A stretch of DNA of 64,000 bases, taken from assembly GCF_022807975.1 (NCBI RefSeq), contig NZ_CP094358.1:1178001-1242000 (forward strand), in the 5' to 3' direction. The notes under the pieces are model-generated. The model was not told the origin of the DNA and ran no database searches. It worked only from the letters and a program-made list of their open reading frames with translations. Below, one piece after another: positions 35,292 through 42,545 of this stretch (its first letter is position 1; each line of letters opens with the position of its first letter). A program made the translations under genes and the position numbers. This DNA comes from Abyssalbus ytuae (lineage in GTDB: Bacteria > Bacteroidota > Bacteroidia > Flavobacteriales > Flavobacteriaceae).

Positions 35292-35924
35292 ATGATACCA
35301 CTGAATGACCTACTCTTATTTGGATTAGCAGCTTTAATAATGGTTCTTTCTCCAGGACCAAATATGATTTACCTCATTTCAAGGTCACTATCGCAAGGGA
35401 AAAATGCTGGGATTATTTCTCTTTTTGGTGTAATGTGTGGATTTCTATTTCACATTCTTATGGTTTCATTTGGTTTGACTGCGATATTTTTTGCAATTCC
35501 TTATGCCTTCGTTGTAGTGAAATTTTTTGGAGTTGGATATTTACTTTACTTGGCTTATAATTCAATTAAATCGGAAAATAGAATCTTTGACGCTGATAAG
35601 AATCTAAAGTCTGACAAACCTTTAAAACTGTTTAATATTGGACTTATGACTAATGTTCTAAATCCCAAAATGGCAGTGTTTTATTTGTCATTTTTTCCTC
35701 AATTTATAAAACCTGAAAATGGTTCGATTTTAAGTCAGAGTTTTCAATTAGGAATAGTTCAAATAATTATAAGTTTCTCTGTAAATCTATTAATTGTCAT
35801 TTCTTCTGCTAAAATGGCTTCTTGGTTCTCGAAAAAACCAATATGGTTAAGAATTCAAAAATGGTTTATGGCTTCAGTGTTGACTGGACTTGCTGTTAAA
35901 ATGGCATTGACAAAAGCGAAATAA
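35292..35924 (+). CDS. LysE family amino-acid exporter
   Basis: The 210-residue membrane protein has six hydrophobic segments and the LysE/RhtB start (LAALIMVLSPGPNMIYLISRSLSQGKNAGIISLFGV) and NPKMAVFYLSFFPQF motif. It exports amino acids or related small molecules across the inner membrane. Single-gene unit; its ends GTTGTGCAAC and GTTGCACAAC are perfectly complementary. Confidence 0.9.
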   Translation: MIPLNDLLLFGLAALIMVLSPGPNMIYLISRSLSQGKNAGIISLFGVMCGFLFHILMVSFGLTAIFFAIPYAFVVVKFFGVGYLLYLAYNSIKSENRIFDADKNLKSDKPLKLFNIGLMTNVLNPKMAVFYLSFFPQFIKPENGSILSQSFQLGIVQIIISFSVNLLIVISSAKMASWFSKKPIWLRIQKWFMASVLTGLAVKMALTKAK

Positions 35925-35926
35925 AA

Positions 35927-36125
35927 CGTTGCACAACAAAGTGTATAAAACATAGCTGATAAGTGCTAAATAGAAAGGCTAGTGTTTGTTTGAAAAGATC
36001 GCCAAATTTTTAATTTGGCTTTTAAAAAGAGAAAAATTAAAAACAAAATATAAAATTCGGCTCTGTGTTAATCCGAAAAGTTAGTGTCTTTTTATACGCT
36101 ACGTTTCATACACAAACCGTTAGCA
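35927..36125 (+). repeat. Class 2 junction site (long loop)
   Basis: GTTGCACAAC and GTTAGCA (36119-36125) bound a 199-base site. GTGTAT/ATACAC and TAGC/GCTA are the arms. The loop contains the perfect hairpin GCCAAATT-TTT-AATTTGGC (36001-36019) followed by TTTT, which could also act as a terminator. Confidence 0.6.
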
Positions 36126-36162
36126 GCAAGCAGGGCTGACATCCTAAAATGCCTACAAGACA

Positions 36163-36975
36163 ATGATTGAGAAAATAATACAACGACAAAATGATAACGG
36201 TGGACAATTCTGGTCAAGAACAGATGGAGATATTCACGCTCCCTTTGGATTTTCAACCATTGATACTTTATCAGTTCTTGGAGAGATTGGTTACTCGATT
36301 ACGGATAATTCACAGATTGCAGATGCTATTGATTTTATTTTCTCATATCAAACTCCAGAAGGTTGTTTTAAGTATTCACCCAAAAGCTCAAAACTTCCAT
36401 GTTTAACGGCTCGGATAATTGCCGGATTTGGTAGGCTTGGGGTAAAAAATGACACAAGGATTGAGAGAAGTTACAAGTGGATGCTTGATACCCAATGGGA
36501 TGATGGCGGTTGGAGATGCAAAACAGTAAAACTTGGAAAATCTCCATTGACCGATGCGAGTAATCCTGGAACAACTTTATATGTATTGGATGCTTTTCGA
36601 TTCAGAGATAATTCTATGGAAGATTTGAACAAGTTAAATAAAGGAGTTGATTTTTTATTACAACACTGGGAGATTCGTCAGCCAATTGGGCCTTGCAATT
36701 TCGGGATTGGTTCCACATTTATGAAAATTGAGTATCCATTTTTACGATATAATTTGTTTTACTATGTTTATGTTCTGTCGTTTTATGATGCGACAAAGAA
36801 TGATAAAAGATTTCAGGACGCCTATAATCAACTTAAAGACAAAGTAAAAGATAATAAGCTGATTCCTGAAAATCCGCATAGAGCATGGAAAGAATTTGAC
36901 TTTGCTAAAAAAGGACTGATAAGTGAAATTGGGACGAGACGATGGTTTGAAATCAAAAAAAATATTAAGAAATGA
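36163..36975 (+). CDS. Terpenoid-cyclase/prenyltransferase-like toroid protein
   Basis: 270 residues. Repeats of the alpha-alpha toroid kind are visible (RQNDNGGQFW, FSYQTPEGCFKY, WMLDTQWDDGGWRCK), like the QW motifs of squalene-hopene cyclases and prenyltransferase-related proteins. No DxDD catalytic motif was seen, so enzyme activity is doubtful. Single-gene unit; end pairing is only partial (GTTAGCAGCAA with TTGCCAGTCGCTAAC). Confidence 0.7.
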   Translation: MIEKIIQRQNDNGGQFWSRTDGDIHAPFGFSTIDTLSVLGEIGYSITDNSQIADAIDFIFSYQTPEGCFKYSPKSSKLPCLTARIIAGFGRLGVKNDTRIERSYKWMLDTQWDDGGWRCKTVKLGKSPLTDASNPGTTLYVLDAFRFRDNSMEDLNKLNKGVDFLLQHWEIRQPIGPCNFGIGSTFMKIEYPFLRYNLFYYVYVLSFYDATKNDKRFQDAYNQLKDKVKDNKLIPENPHRAWKEFDFAKKGLISEIGTRRWFEIKKNIKK

Positions 36976-36980
36976 ATAAT

Positions 36981-37123
36981 TGCCAGTCGCTAACACGCGG
37001 TAAAAAACATTGCACGGAAATTACTAAATTTGAAAAACATAACATTTAATAAACGGTTGGTGTACCAGGATAGGGAAACGCTTTGTAAAGCGTGCAACGA
37101 TTTCTTACCGCAGTCCGTTGCCT
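36981..37123 (+). repeat. Class 2 junction site with strong arms
   Basis: GCGGTAA (36997-37003) pairs perfectly with TTACCGC (37105-37111) and TTGCACG (37010-37016) with CGTGCAA (37091-37097). The outer boxes are CGCTAAC and GTTGCCT (37117-37123), separated from the arms by short unpaired stretches. Confidence 0.7.
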
Positions 37124-37159
37124 GCAATATTTTCAGCATCCTGCTAAAAAAGAAATCAG

Positions 37160-38014
37160 ATGTCACAAGAAAAGAACTTAGATTGGAAAACCTACGAATC
37201 AATTACAAAGTATATCTATGAAACTTTAGGTAAAGAATTTGGAGTAAAAATAAAAGGTCATGGAAGTACTTGTATAGAAACTGGTAAATCAGGGGTTAAG
37301 CATCAAATTGATGTTCTAACTTCTCATTCTGATGGAATTCATACTTACTTAACTGCTATTGAATGTAAGTATTGGAAAGAAAAAGTAAACAAAGACATTG
37401 TAATTAAGCTAGCGGAAATTATTCAAGACTGTGGCATCAATAAAGGAATCATTGTTTGTAAAAATGGGTTCACACAAGACGGAATTGATTATGCGAAACA
37501 TAAAAATATTGAATTAGTTGAACTAAGAGAAATAGAAGAAAATGATTTAAAAGAAAATCCCAAAGAAATACATATTGGAGATTTAGAACTTCATATTAAA
37601 ACATCTATTAAGCGGGCAGAAATCTTAAATATTGACATAGGTGACAATCGAAACATAGATGTTAAAAGTGAATTCGATTATTTTAATTTCATAGTAGTAC
37701 AGGAAGATGAAAGCCAAAAGCCTCTGTTTAATTACATCACAAAATTTCGAAAAGATGTAAATCCCCAAAACGAAAAAACTGAAAAGCTCACTAAACATTA
37801 TAAGATTCCCAACGGAGTTATATATAATAGAGAAACAAAGGAGACTTTAAAAATAAATGGAATAACTTTCACTGGACAATTAAGAGAAACAGATGATAAC
37901 AAAAACTTAAAATTCACCTTAGTTGACGAAGTATGGCTAATTATGAAATCCATTTTTAATGAACGAACATTTACATTTACTGAAAGCGGTATGATTAAAG
38001 AAAATAAGAAATAA
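37160..38014 (+). CDS. Mrr-like restriction endonuclease-fold protein
   Basis: 284 residues. The first ~130 show a PD-(D/E)xK nuclease fold: KHQIDVLTSHSDG with Asp51 and LTAIECKYWKEKV with Glu68 and Lys70, then KGIIVCKNGFTQDGIDYAKHKNIELVELREI, as in Mrr/type IV-like nucleases and REase-associating proteins. The C-terminal half is unrecognised. It may cut modified DNA or act in defence; that is inference. No methyltransferase is nearby. The unit ends ACAGTAGGCAAC, matching its start GTTGCCTGC. Confidence 0.7.
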   Translation: MSQEKNLDWKTYESITKYIYETLGKEFGVKIKGHGSTCIETGKSGVKHQIDVLTSHSDGIHTYLTAIECKYWKEKVNKDIVIKLAEIIQDCGINKGIIVCKNGFTQDGIDYAKHKNIELVELREIEENDLKENPKEIHIGDLELHIKTSIKRAEILNIDIGDNRNIDVKSEFDYFNFIVVQEDESQKPLFNYITKFRKDVNPQNEKTEKLTKHYKIPNGVIYNRETKETLKINGITFTGQLRETDDNKNLKFTLVDEVWLIMKSIFNERTFTFTESGMIKENKK

Positions 38015-38030
38015 ATACAGTAGGCAACAT
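38015..38030 (+). repeat. Collapsed junction between two units
   Basis: Only 16 bases separate the Mrr-like gene from the next ORF, yet TAGGCAACATAT here is exactly complementary to ATATGTTGCCTA at 39059-39070, the end of the next unit, while CAGTAGGCAAC also closes the Mrr unit. The stem-forming middle of the site has been lost. Confidence 0.5.
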
Positions 38031-39053
38031 ATGAAAAAAGCAATCGTAATATTAATAACAATTTGTCTTTCAGCCCATAGTTGCTCTAAATCTAAAAACT
38101 CATCGGAAAGGAAAAATCATATTTCTGAATACGGATTTAATGGAAATGTCAAATCCGTTAAGTCCGAACTTTTTAATCTAATTCCAGAAAAAGACACCTT
38201 CAAAATTGGAGAAAAAATTAACGGAATTTCAATTGATCGGAATGAGTTATTAGAATTTAATAAAACTGGAAATTTAACTTCCTCAAAGGAGTTTCTTGCA
38301 AATGGAAAAGTAAGCGATGAAATAATAAACACTTACGACAAAAATAACAAACTGACTAGGCGAAAAGTAATTGACAATTACGGAAAAGGAGACACTATCG
38401 ATTATCAATATAGCTATAATTCAAGTGACAGCTTGGAACAAATTATTGTATTAGGAAAAAACTTCCAAAGAATTCATAAAATAGAACGTGACAAGAAAAT
38501 TAGACCGATAAAAAACTTGATAATCCAAAACGACACAATTTTGACAACCTATGCTGTAGAATATGACCAAAACAACAATGTAATAACAGAAAACGAATAC
38601 AAATCTAAAAACGATCCTGTAAGATTATTAAAAAGGGAGTTTAACGAACAAAAGCTTAAAGAAAAAGAACAGGTAATTGAATACAATACCTGGGATACAA
38701 TAAACTATGAAAATCAATATTTCTATGATTCAAAACAAAAATTGGTATTAGGAAAAATGTTTATCGAAAACGACTCGTCATACGAAGAGATTAAAAATTC
38801 CTATCATCCGAATGGTGAATTAAAAGAGTCTATTAGCACACCAATGGGAAGTGAATACTTCGTAATAACAAGCCAAAAACTTGATGATAAAGGACATTTG
38901 ATTGAACATTCTCGACTACCAAACGACACAAAAGAAAAAGAAATTTGGGAATACAAATATAAATACGATTCTGAAGGCAATTGGATTGAGAAAATTAATT
39001 ACAAAAACAAAGTTCCTTTACAAATTGTGAAAAGAAAAATTGAATATTATTGA
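38031..39053 (+). CDS. YD-repeat-like lipoprotein, unknown function
   Basis: 340 residues, lipoprotein signal with Cys18 (SAHSC). The rest is a chain of beta-hairpin strands with weak YD/RHS-like motifs (NTYDKNNKLTRRKVIDNYG, YKYDSEGNWIEKINY). Such proteins are frequent in Bacteroidota accessory regions; the function is unknown. The ATG lies inside the unit's own start sequence. Confidence 0.6.
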   Translation: MKKAIVILITICLSAHSCSKSKNSSERKNHISEYGFNGNVKSVKSELFNLIPEKDTFKIGEKINGISIDRNELLEFNKTGNLTSSKEFLANGKVSDEIINTYDKNNKLTRRKVIDNYGKGDTIDYQYSYNSSDSLEQIIVLGKNFQRIHKIERDKKIRPIKNLIIQNDTILTTYAVEYDQNNNVITENEYKSKNDPVRLLKREFNEQKLKEKEQVIEYNTWDTINYENQYFYDSKQKLVLGKMFIENDSSYEEIKNSYHPNGELKESISTPMGSEYFVITSQKLDDKGHLIEHSRLPNDTKEKEIWEYKYKYDSEGNWIEKINYKNKVPLQIVKRKIEYY

Positions 39054-39058
39054 AATAA

Positions 39059-39196
39059 ATATGTTGCCTAACACCGTATATAGTTTATTACTACTGATTT
39101 TCCTTCGGAAAATCCTTGCAAATTATATATCTTAGTTGCAGGCTGAAAATACTCATACATTTTCGTCGCAACAAACCATATACACAAACGTTGTAA
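39059..39196 (+). repeat. Class 2 junction site
   Basis: Outer boxes GCCTAAC (the one right-hand arm here that fits RYYYAAC exactly) and GTTGTAA (39190-39196); GTATAT/ATATAC arms; the loop carries GATTTTCC-ttc-GGAAAATC. The right half resembles the site at 29080-29222. Confidence 0.65.
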
Positions 39197-39202
39197 AACA
39201 TT

Positions 39203-40054
39203 TTGACCCGAATGAGAGAAATTCTAAATACATTTTTAGACACTACAAGAGAGAGGATTAAAAATCCATTTATTGGAGCTTTTATATTCTCATTCGTAGC
39301 TTTTAATTGGAAACCTATATTCATCATATTATTTGCTTCTAAAACAATTCAAGAAAAAATAAAAATTGTTGAATCGGAATACACAGGTCTTTTATACAAT
39401 CTTTGGTTACCAATTTTATTTGCTCTTTTTTATGTTTTGATTTTGCCGTATATAATGTGGTTATTTGATAGAATTTCAAGCAAAGCAGTTGTTGGTAGAA
39501 AAGAAAATGTTGTTGAACAACAGCTATTTGACTTAAGGTCAAAACAAAGATTAGCGGAACAAGAAAGTAGATTAGAAGACATAAGAGCTAGCTTTCGAGA
39601 AACAGCTGACTTAAATAAAAAGATAGATGTTTTATCAACTCAAATTGAGGAAAGAGACAAAACAATTGAAGTCCTACAAAATGAATTGGAAACTGCACAA
39701 GATGACCAATCGAGATTACAAAATTTCTTACGACACCAAAATGACAACTCACTAACGGAAAAGCAGAAAGAAGATTTTGCAAAAAAATATGAGTCATTTA
39801 AAACGTCTGACCTTTATGAATTCTTTAAAGAAGTTGGCTCAGAAATAAGTCGGAGAAATTCAGTTCCAAACAATATGGATGACTTGATAATAGAAAAGTT
39901 TAGACATACAGATATTATTAGAGAAGTTAGAGACGAGGAAAATCAAAGAATATATTATGAATTTACTAAAAAAGGTGAATTCTTTTGGAAAGAGTATATT
40001 CTTAATTTGAAGATTGTTAGAAAACCTGACCCAAAAGATGATTTACCTTTCTAA
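39203..40054 (+). CDS. Membrane-anchored coiled-coil protein, unknown function
   Basis: 283 residues. Two membrane segments (about 22-44 and 66-88), a long coiled coil (about 105-190, rich in E, K, Q and L heptads), then a soluble C-terminal region (KYESFKTSDLYEFFKEVGSEISRR ... IYYEFTKKGEFFWKEYI) that may be a winged helix. No family recognised. Such architectures occur in phage-defence proteins, but nothing here proves it. Unit ends GTTGTAAAACATTTT / AAAACGTTTTACAAC match with one wobble. Confidence 0.6.
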   Translation: MTRMREILNTFLDTTRERIKNPFIGAFIFSFVAFNWKPIFIILFASKTIQEKIKIVESEYTGLLYNLWLPILFALFYVLILPYIMWLFDRISSKAVVGRKENVVEQQLFDLRSKQRLAEQESRLEDIRASFRETADLNKKIDVLSTQIEERDKTIEVLQNELETAQDDQSRLQNFLRHQNDNSLTEKQKEDFAKKYESFKTSDLYEFFKEVGSEISRRNSVPNNMDDLIIEKFRHTDIIREVRDEENQRIYYEFTKKGEFFWKEYILNLKIVRKPDPKDDLPF

Positions 40055-40057
40055 AAA

Positions 40058-40245
40058 AACGTTTTACAACAATGGTAACCATTGCACAAGCCACTAATTT
40101 TAAGAATACACGATGCATTTAAGCCCATTTTAGGGCTTTTATTTTACATGTTAATTTACTTACAACCCTGCTACGCATAGTCTCCTGACTATGTGCCATA
40201 TATTTTTGTTATTTTCCCCGGAAGTCGGGAAACTTCGGGGAGCTT
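40058..40245 (+). repeat. Class 1 junction site, copy F, truncated
   Basis: Left and middle parts match the long copies through the AAGTC/GACTT hairpin, but after GGGGAGCTTGG the sequence switches to GC-rich tandem repeats. The promoter box, 24-base palindrome and GTT core are missing, so this is the right end of the recognisable array. Confidence 0.7.
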
Positions 40246-40613
40246 GGATGACTCTGTCAGGCTGGCCCGCCAGAATGACTCTGTCGGGCTAGCTGAAACC
40301 CAGGAATGCTGTCGACAAAAGTTTTCTGCCTTTCTGAAACCCAGGAATGCTGTCGACAAAAGTTTTCTGCCTTTCTGAAACTCAAGAATGCCGCCGACAA
40401 AAGTTTTCACCCTTCCTGAAACTCAGGAACGCCGCCGACAAAAGTTTTCACCCTTTCTCAAACCCAGGAACGCCGTCGACAAAAGTTTTCACCTTTCCCC
40501 GCCAGAATGACCCTGTCGGGCTGGCCCGCCAGAATGACCCTGTCGGGCTGGCCCGCCAGAATGACCCTGTCGGGCTGGCCCGCCAGAATGACTCTGTAAG
40601 ACTGGTTGCAGGT
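40246..40613. repeat. Compound GC-rich tandem repeats (27-bp and 41-bp units)
   Basis: Five 41-bp units start at 40293, 40334, 40375, 40416 and 40457 (each CTGAAAC/CTCAAAC ... GTCGACAAAAGTTTTC). They are flanked on the right by four 27-bp units (40501-40608, GCCAGAATGACCCTGTCGGG core) and on the left by one or two degenerate copies of the same 27-bp unit. Short ORFs here are by-products of the repeats. They are unlike CRISPR because no spacers are present. Confidence 0.8.
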
Positions 40614-40731
40614 TGCAAAAACCATTGTACATTCTTAAACGGCCAGATCAGTTTTTTACAAAAAAAGAGGCTGAAATTCCTTGTTTTTCAACTTAGAATT
40701 CAACCTCCTGGTTAGTTAACCCCTTTTCATT

Positions 40732-41382
40732 TTACCCACGATAGGTATCTACCAGTTCGGAAAGCTCCTGGTATGCGGTTGCAATGGTTTCATCGGCCGT
40801 TACTGTGGTATAGGCAAAAAGCATGGTATACAAATTGTCCAGTGCTGCAACCAATGCAGGTGCTACGGCTGTAGCCGATTTTGTAGCGGACGATCTTACG
40901 GTGCCTTCCAGGTACTCTTTGGAAGAAGCCTTAAAGTCCTCATTCGCTGCTTTAATCTTCTCAATCCACCGGGCCAGTTGCGGCATGCCCTGCAGATCTA
41001 CTGTTTCCAGTTCCGCCAGCAGGTTATCAATGGCAGCTGTTTCCTCATCATAGGGAAGCTTACTAATCTTAAAACCGTACTTGTCAGCCATATGCTGAAG
41101 TTTTTCCAGTACCACCAGCTGAGCTGTATCATGCGGATAATGGGTTTCAGACCTTACACCTATAAAAAGGCCTGAGAGGTACTGATCCCTGATGGTATCC
41201 AGGGGTTTTTTATCCGATTCGGCTGAATCCTTTAGCATACCCGCAAGAAAAGGTTCAAAAGCTTCCTCTACCGCAGCTACATAGGTTGTTACCTGTTCTA
41301 TACCTTTGGTAAGCTCCAGTGTTTGTTCCGTTAACGTTTGTAATTGTCCCAGCCTTAATTGGGGAATAGAAATTGCTTCCAT
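40732..41382 (-). CDS. Helical protein, possibly DUF6261
   Basis: 216 residues, entirely helical by composition, no signal peptide or membrane helix. Start MEAISIPQLRLGQLQTLTEQTLELT and the middle LSGLFIGVRSETHYPHDTAQL resemble the Bacteroidota-specific family DUF6261, often next to GC-rich intergenic repeats; that assignment is tentative. No function is known. Confidence 0.6.
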   Translation of the reverse strand: MEAISIPQLRLGQLQTLTEQTLELTKGIEQVTTYVAAVEEAFEPFLAGMLKDSAESDKKPLDTIRDQYLSGLFIGVRSETHYPHDTAQLVVLEKLQHMADKYGFKISKLPYDEETAAIDNLLAELETVDLQGMPQLARWIEKIKAANEDFKASSKEYLEGTVRSSATKSATAVAPALVAALDNLYTMLFAYTTVTADETIATAYQELSELVDTYRG

Positions 41383-42000
41383 GATTAATTAAAAATTTAA
41401 TGCGTTATAAAAATAAAAGGTTAAAAATAGAAGAAAGATGCTCCCGGCATATGCTAAAATTAATAAGTGTAGCGCAGGAGGAATAAGTGGGCAGATGTAC
41501 GAATTTATCGGTTTTAAGCAGGGAAACAGATTTAGTGTTTAGAAAAGACGGATGACGGGTGACCGATGATGCATGTCCTGTTGATTCGTTGATTTGGGTA
41601 TTCGTTTATTTGTGGATGGTTAATTGGAATTTGTATTTTGAAGTTTCGGCCTTGTTTTTCTTCGTATATACTTTTCATTTCGTTCTTCCAACTTAGTAAA
41701 TAAGGAGTATTCAATATATTTATAAATGCAGAAAATTTTCGTTATTTGTTTTCTATAGCTTGTAAATAAGCAGTATTGAGTTGTAATGTGGTATTACAAT
41801 ACGACCCCAAACGGAGCACTTCCCAATCACCGGAAAGTAATCCTCCCTCCTTACCTTATATGCCTGTGGGCTTCTGATTTTGCAGGAATGACAAGGCAAA
41901 GAAAGATTCACCCTTTGGGAAAGACACCTGCAAATTATTATCTTAGGTACTCATTTTCAACGATTAACTATTTCAAACATACCATAAAACATATCTCTCC
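41383..42000. other. Intergenic stretch, no gene seen
   Basis: 618 bases. Two short open frames (41532-41714 minus, 41786-42004 plus) lack gene-like composition or neighbours. No RNA gene or clear repeat was found. Confidence 0.5.
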
Positions 42001-42438
42001 ATGAAAAAAATAATCCAATTAATGTTCATCTTCATAGCAGTGGCCGGATGCAACAGGGAACAAAAATCAACATACGAAATAGCCGGGGAACAAAGCAGAA
42101 TTATAAAAGAAATGATAGATGCGGTGAATAAAAAAGACGCTGAAAAGTATGTGGAAGGTTTTGCTGAGAATGTTCAGGTATTTGTGGATTCCCGGATGAA
42201 AGTTAACGGAAGAGATCAGCTGATTAAGAACAGGTCCGGGCATTTTAAAAATCATCCCGGTGTCCGGTCCGAAATTCAGCACCTGGTAGAAATTGACAAC
42301 AAGGTAATTTTACATGATAAAGTATGGTTTGACAAATCTGATAAAGCCGGGCACAATATTGTTGAAATTTTCACTTTTGAAAATGGAAAAGTAGTAAGGG
42401 TAGATGTAATTCAGCCGGATAACTTGTTTGAGAAATGA
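42001..42438 (+). CDS. NTF2-like (SnoaL) lipoprotein
   Basis: 145 residues with a lipoprotein signal (Cys17 in VAGCN). The rest is an NTF2-like/steroid-isomerase-like domain: MIDAVNKKDAEKYVEGFAENVQVF, then VNGRDQLIKNRSGHFKNHPGVRSEI and GHNIVEIFTFENGKVVRVDVIQP. Fold members bind small molecules or catalyse isomerisation; the substrate is unknown. Monocistronic, facing the next gene across a strong terminator. Confidence 0.8.
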   Translation: MKKIIQLMFIFIAVAGCNREQKSTYEIAGEQSRIIKEMIDAVNKKDAEKYVEGFAENVQVFVDSRMKVNGRDQLIKNRSGHFKNHPGVRSEIQHLVEIDNKVILHDKVWFDKSDKAGHNIVEIFTFENGKVVRVDVIQPDNLFEK

Positions 42439-42490
42439 GATTGTTTATTTATCCCGTACTTACTGAATATCTTTTAACCGGGTAAATAAA

Positions 42491-42523
42491 AAACCTTCCG
42501 GATTTTAAAAATCCGGAAGGTTT
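42491..42523. terminator. Bidirectional terminator
   Basis: A perfect 13-bp stem (AAACCTTCCGGAT / ATCCGGAAGGTTT) with a 7-base loop between convergent genes. Confidence 0.8.
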
Positions 42524-42545
42524 GAAAGGTATTGAATCTGTTTTT

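Larger units (their letters stand above)
19871..40245 (+). mobile_element. Integron-like gene cassette array (no integrase seen)
   Basis: About 15 units of one to three genes, all on the plus strand except an inserted transposase, are separated by sites that begin in ...AAC and end in GTT(A/G)GC-like cores with imperfect palindromes between. In most units the first bases after the upstream site are complementary to the last bases before the downstream site, and this pair differs for each unit. Examples: GTTGGCTGTA with TACAGCTAAC, GTTAGCCTACATTA with TAACATAGGCTAAC, GTTGTGCAAC with GTTGCACAAC. That is the geometry of integron cassettes with attC sites. Gene content also fits, including arr, GNAT, VOC and small lipoproteins. 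The cores deviate from the canonical GTTRRRY, so a divergent system is possible. Boundaries are approximate; the left end is decayed. Confidence 0.7.

Noticed and set aside
40293-40497. Possible CRISPR array (41-bp repeat)
   Set aside because: The repeats are directly contiguous with no spacers and no cas genes are nearby.
40193-40715. Open frames across the GC-rich repeats, with repeated peptides
   Set aside because: Both strands are open only because the repeat units lack stops; no start signals or family resemblance, and the peptides just restate the repeats.
41532-42004. Two short ORFs in the 618-base gap
   Set aside because: No ribosome-binding context, no recognisable family, composition like the surrounding non-coding DNA.
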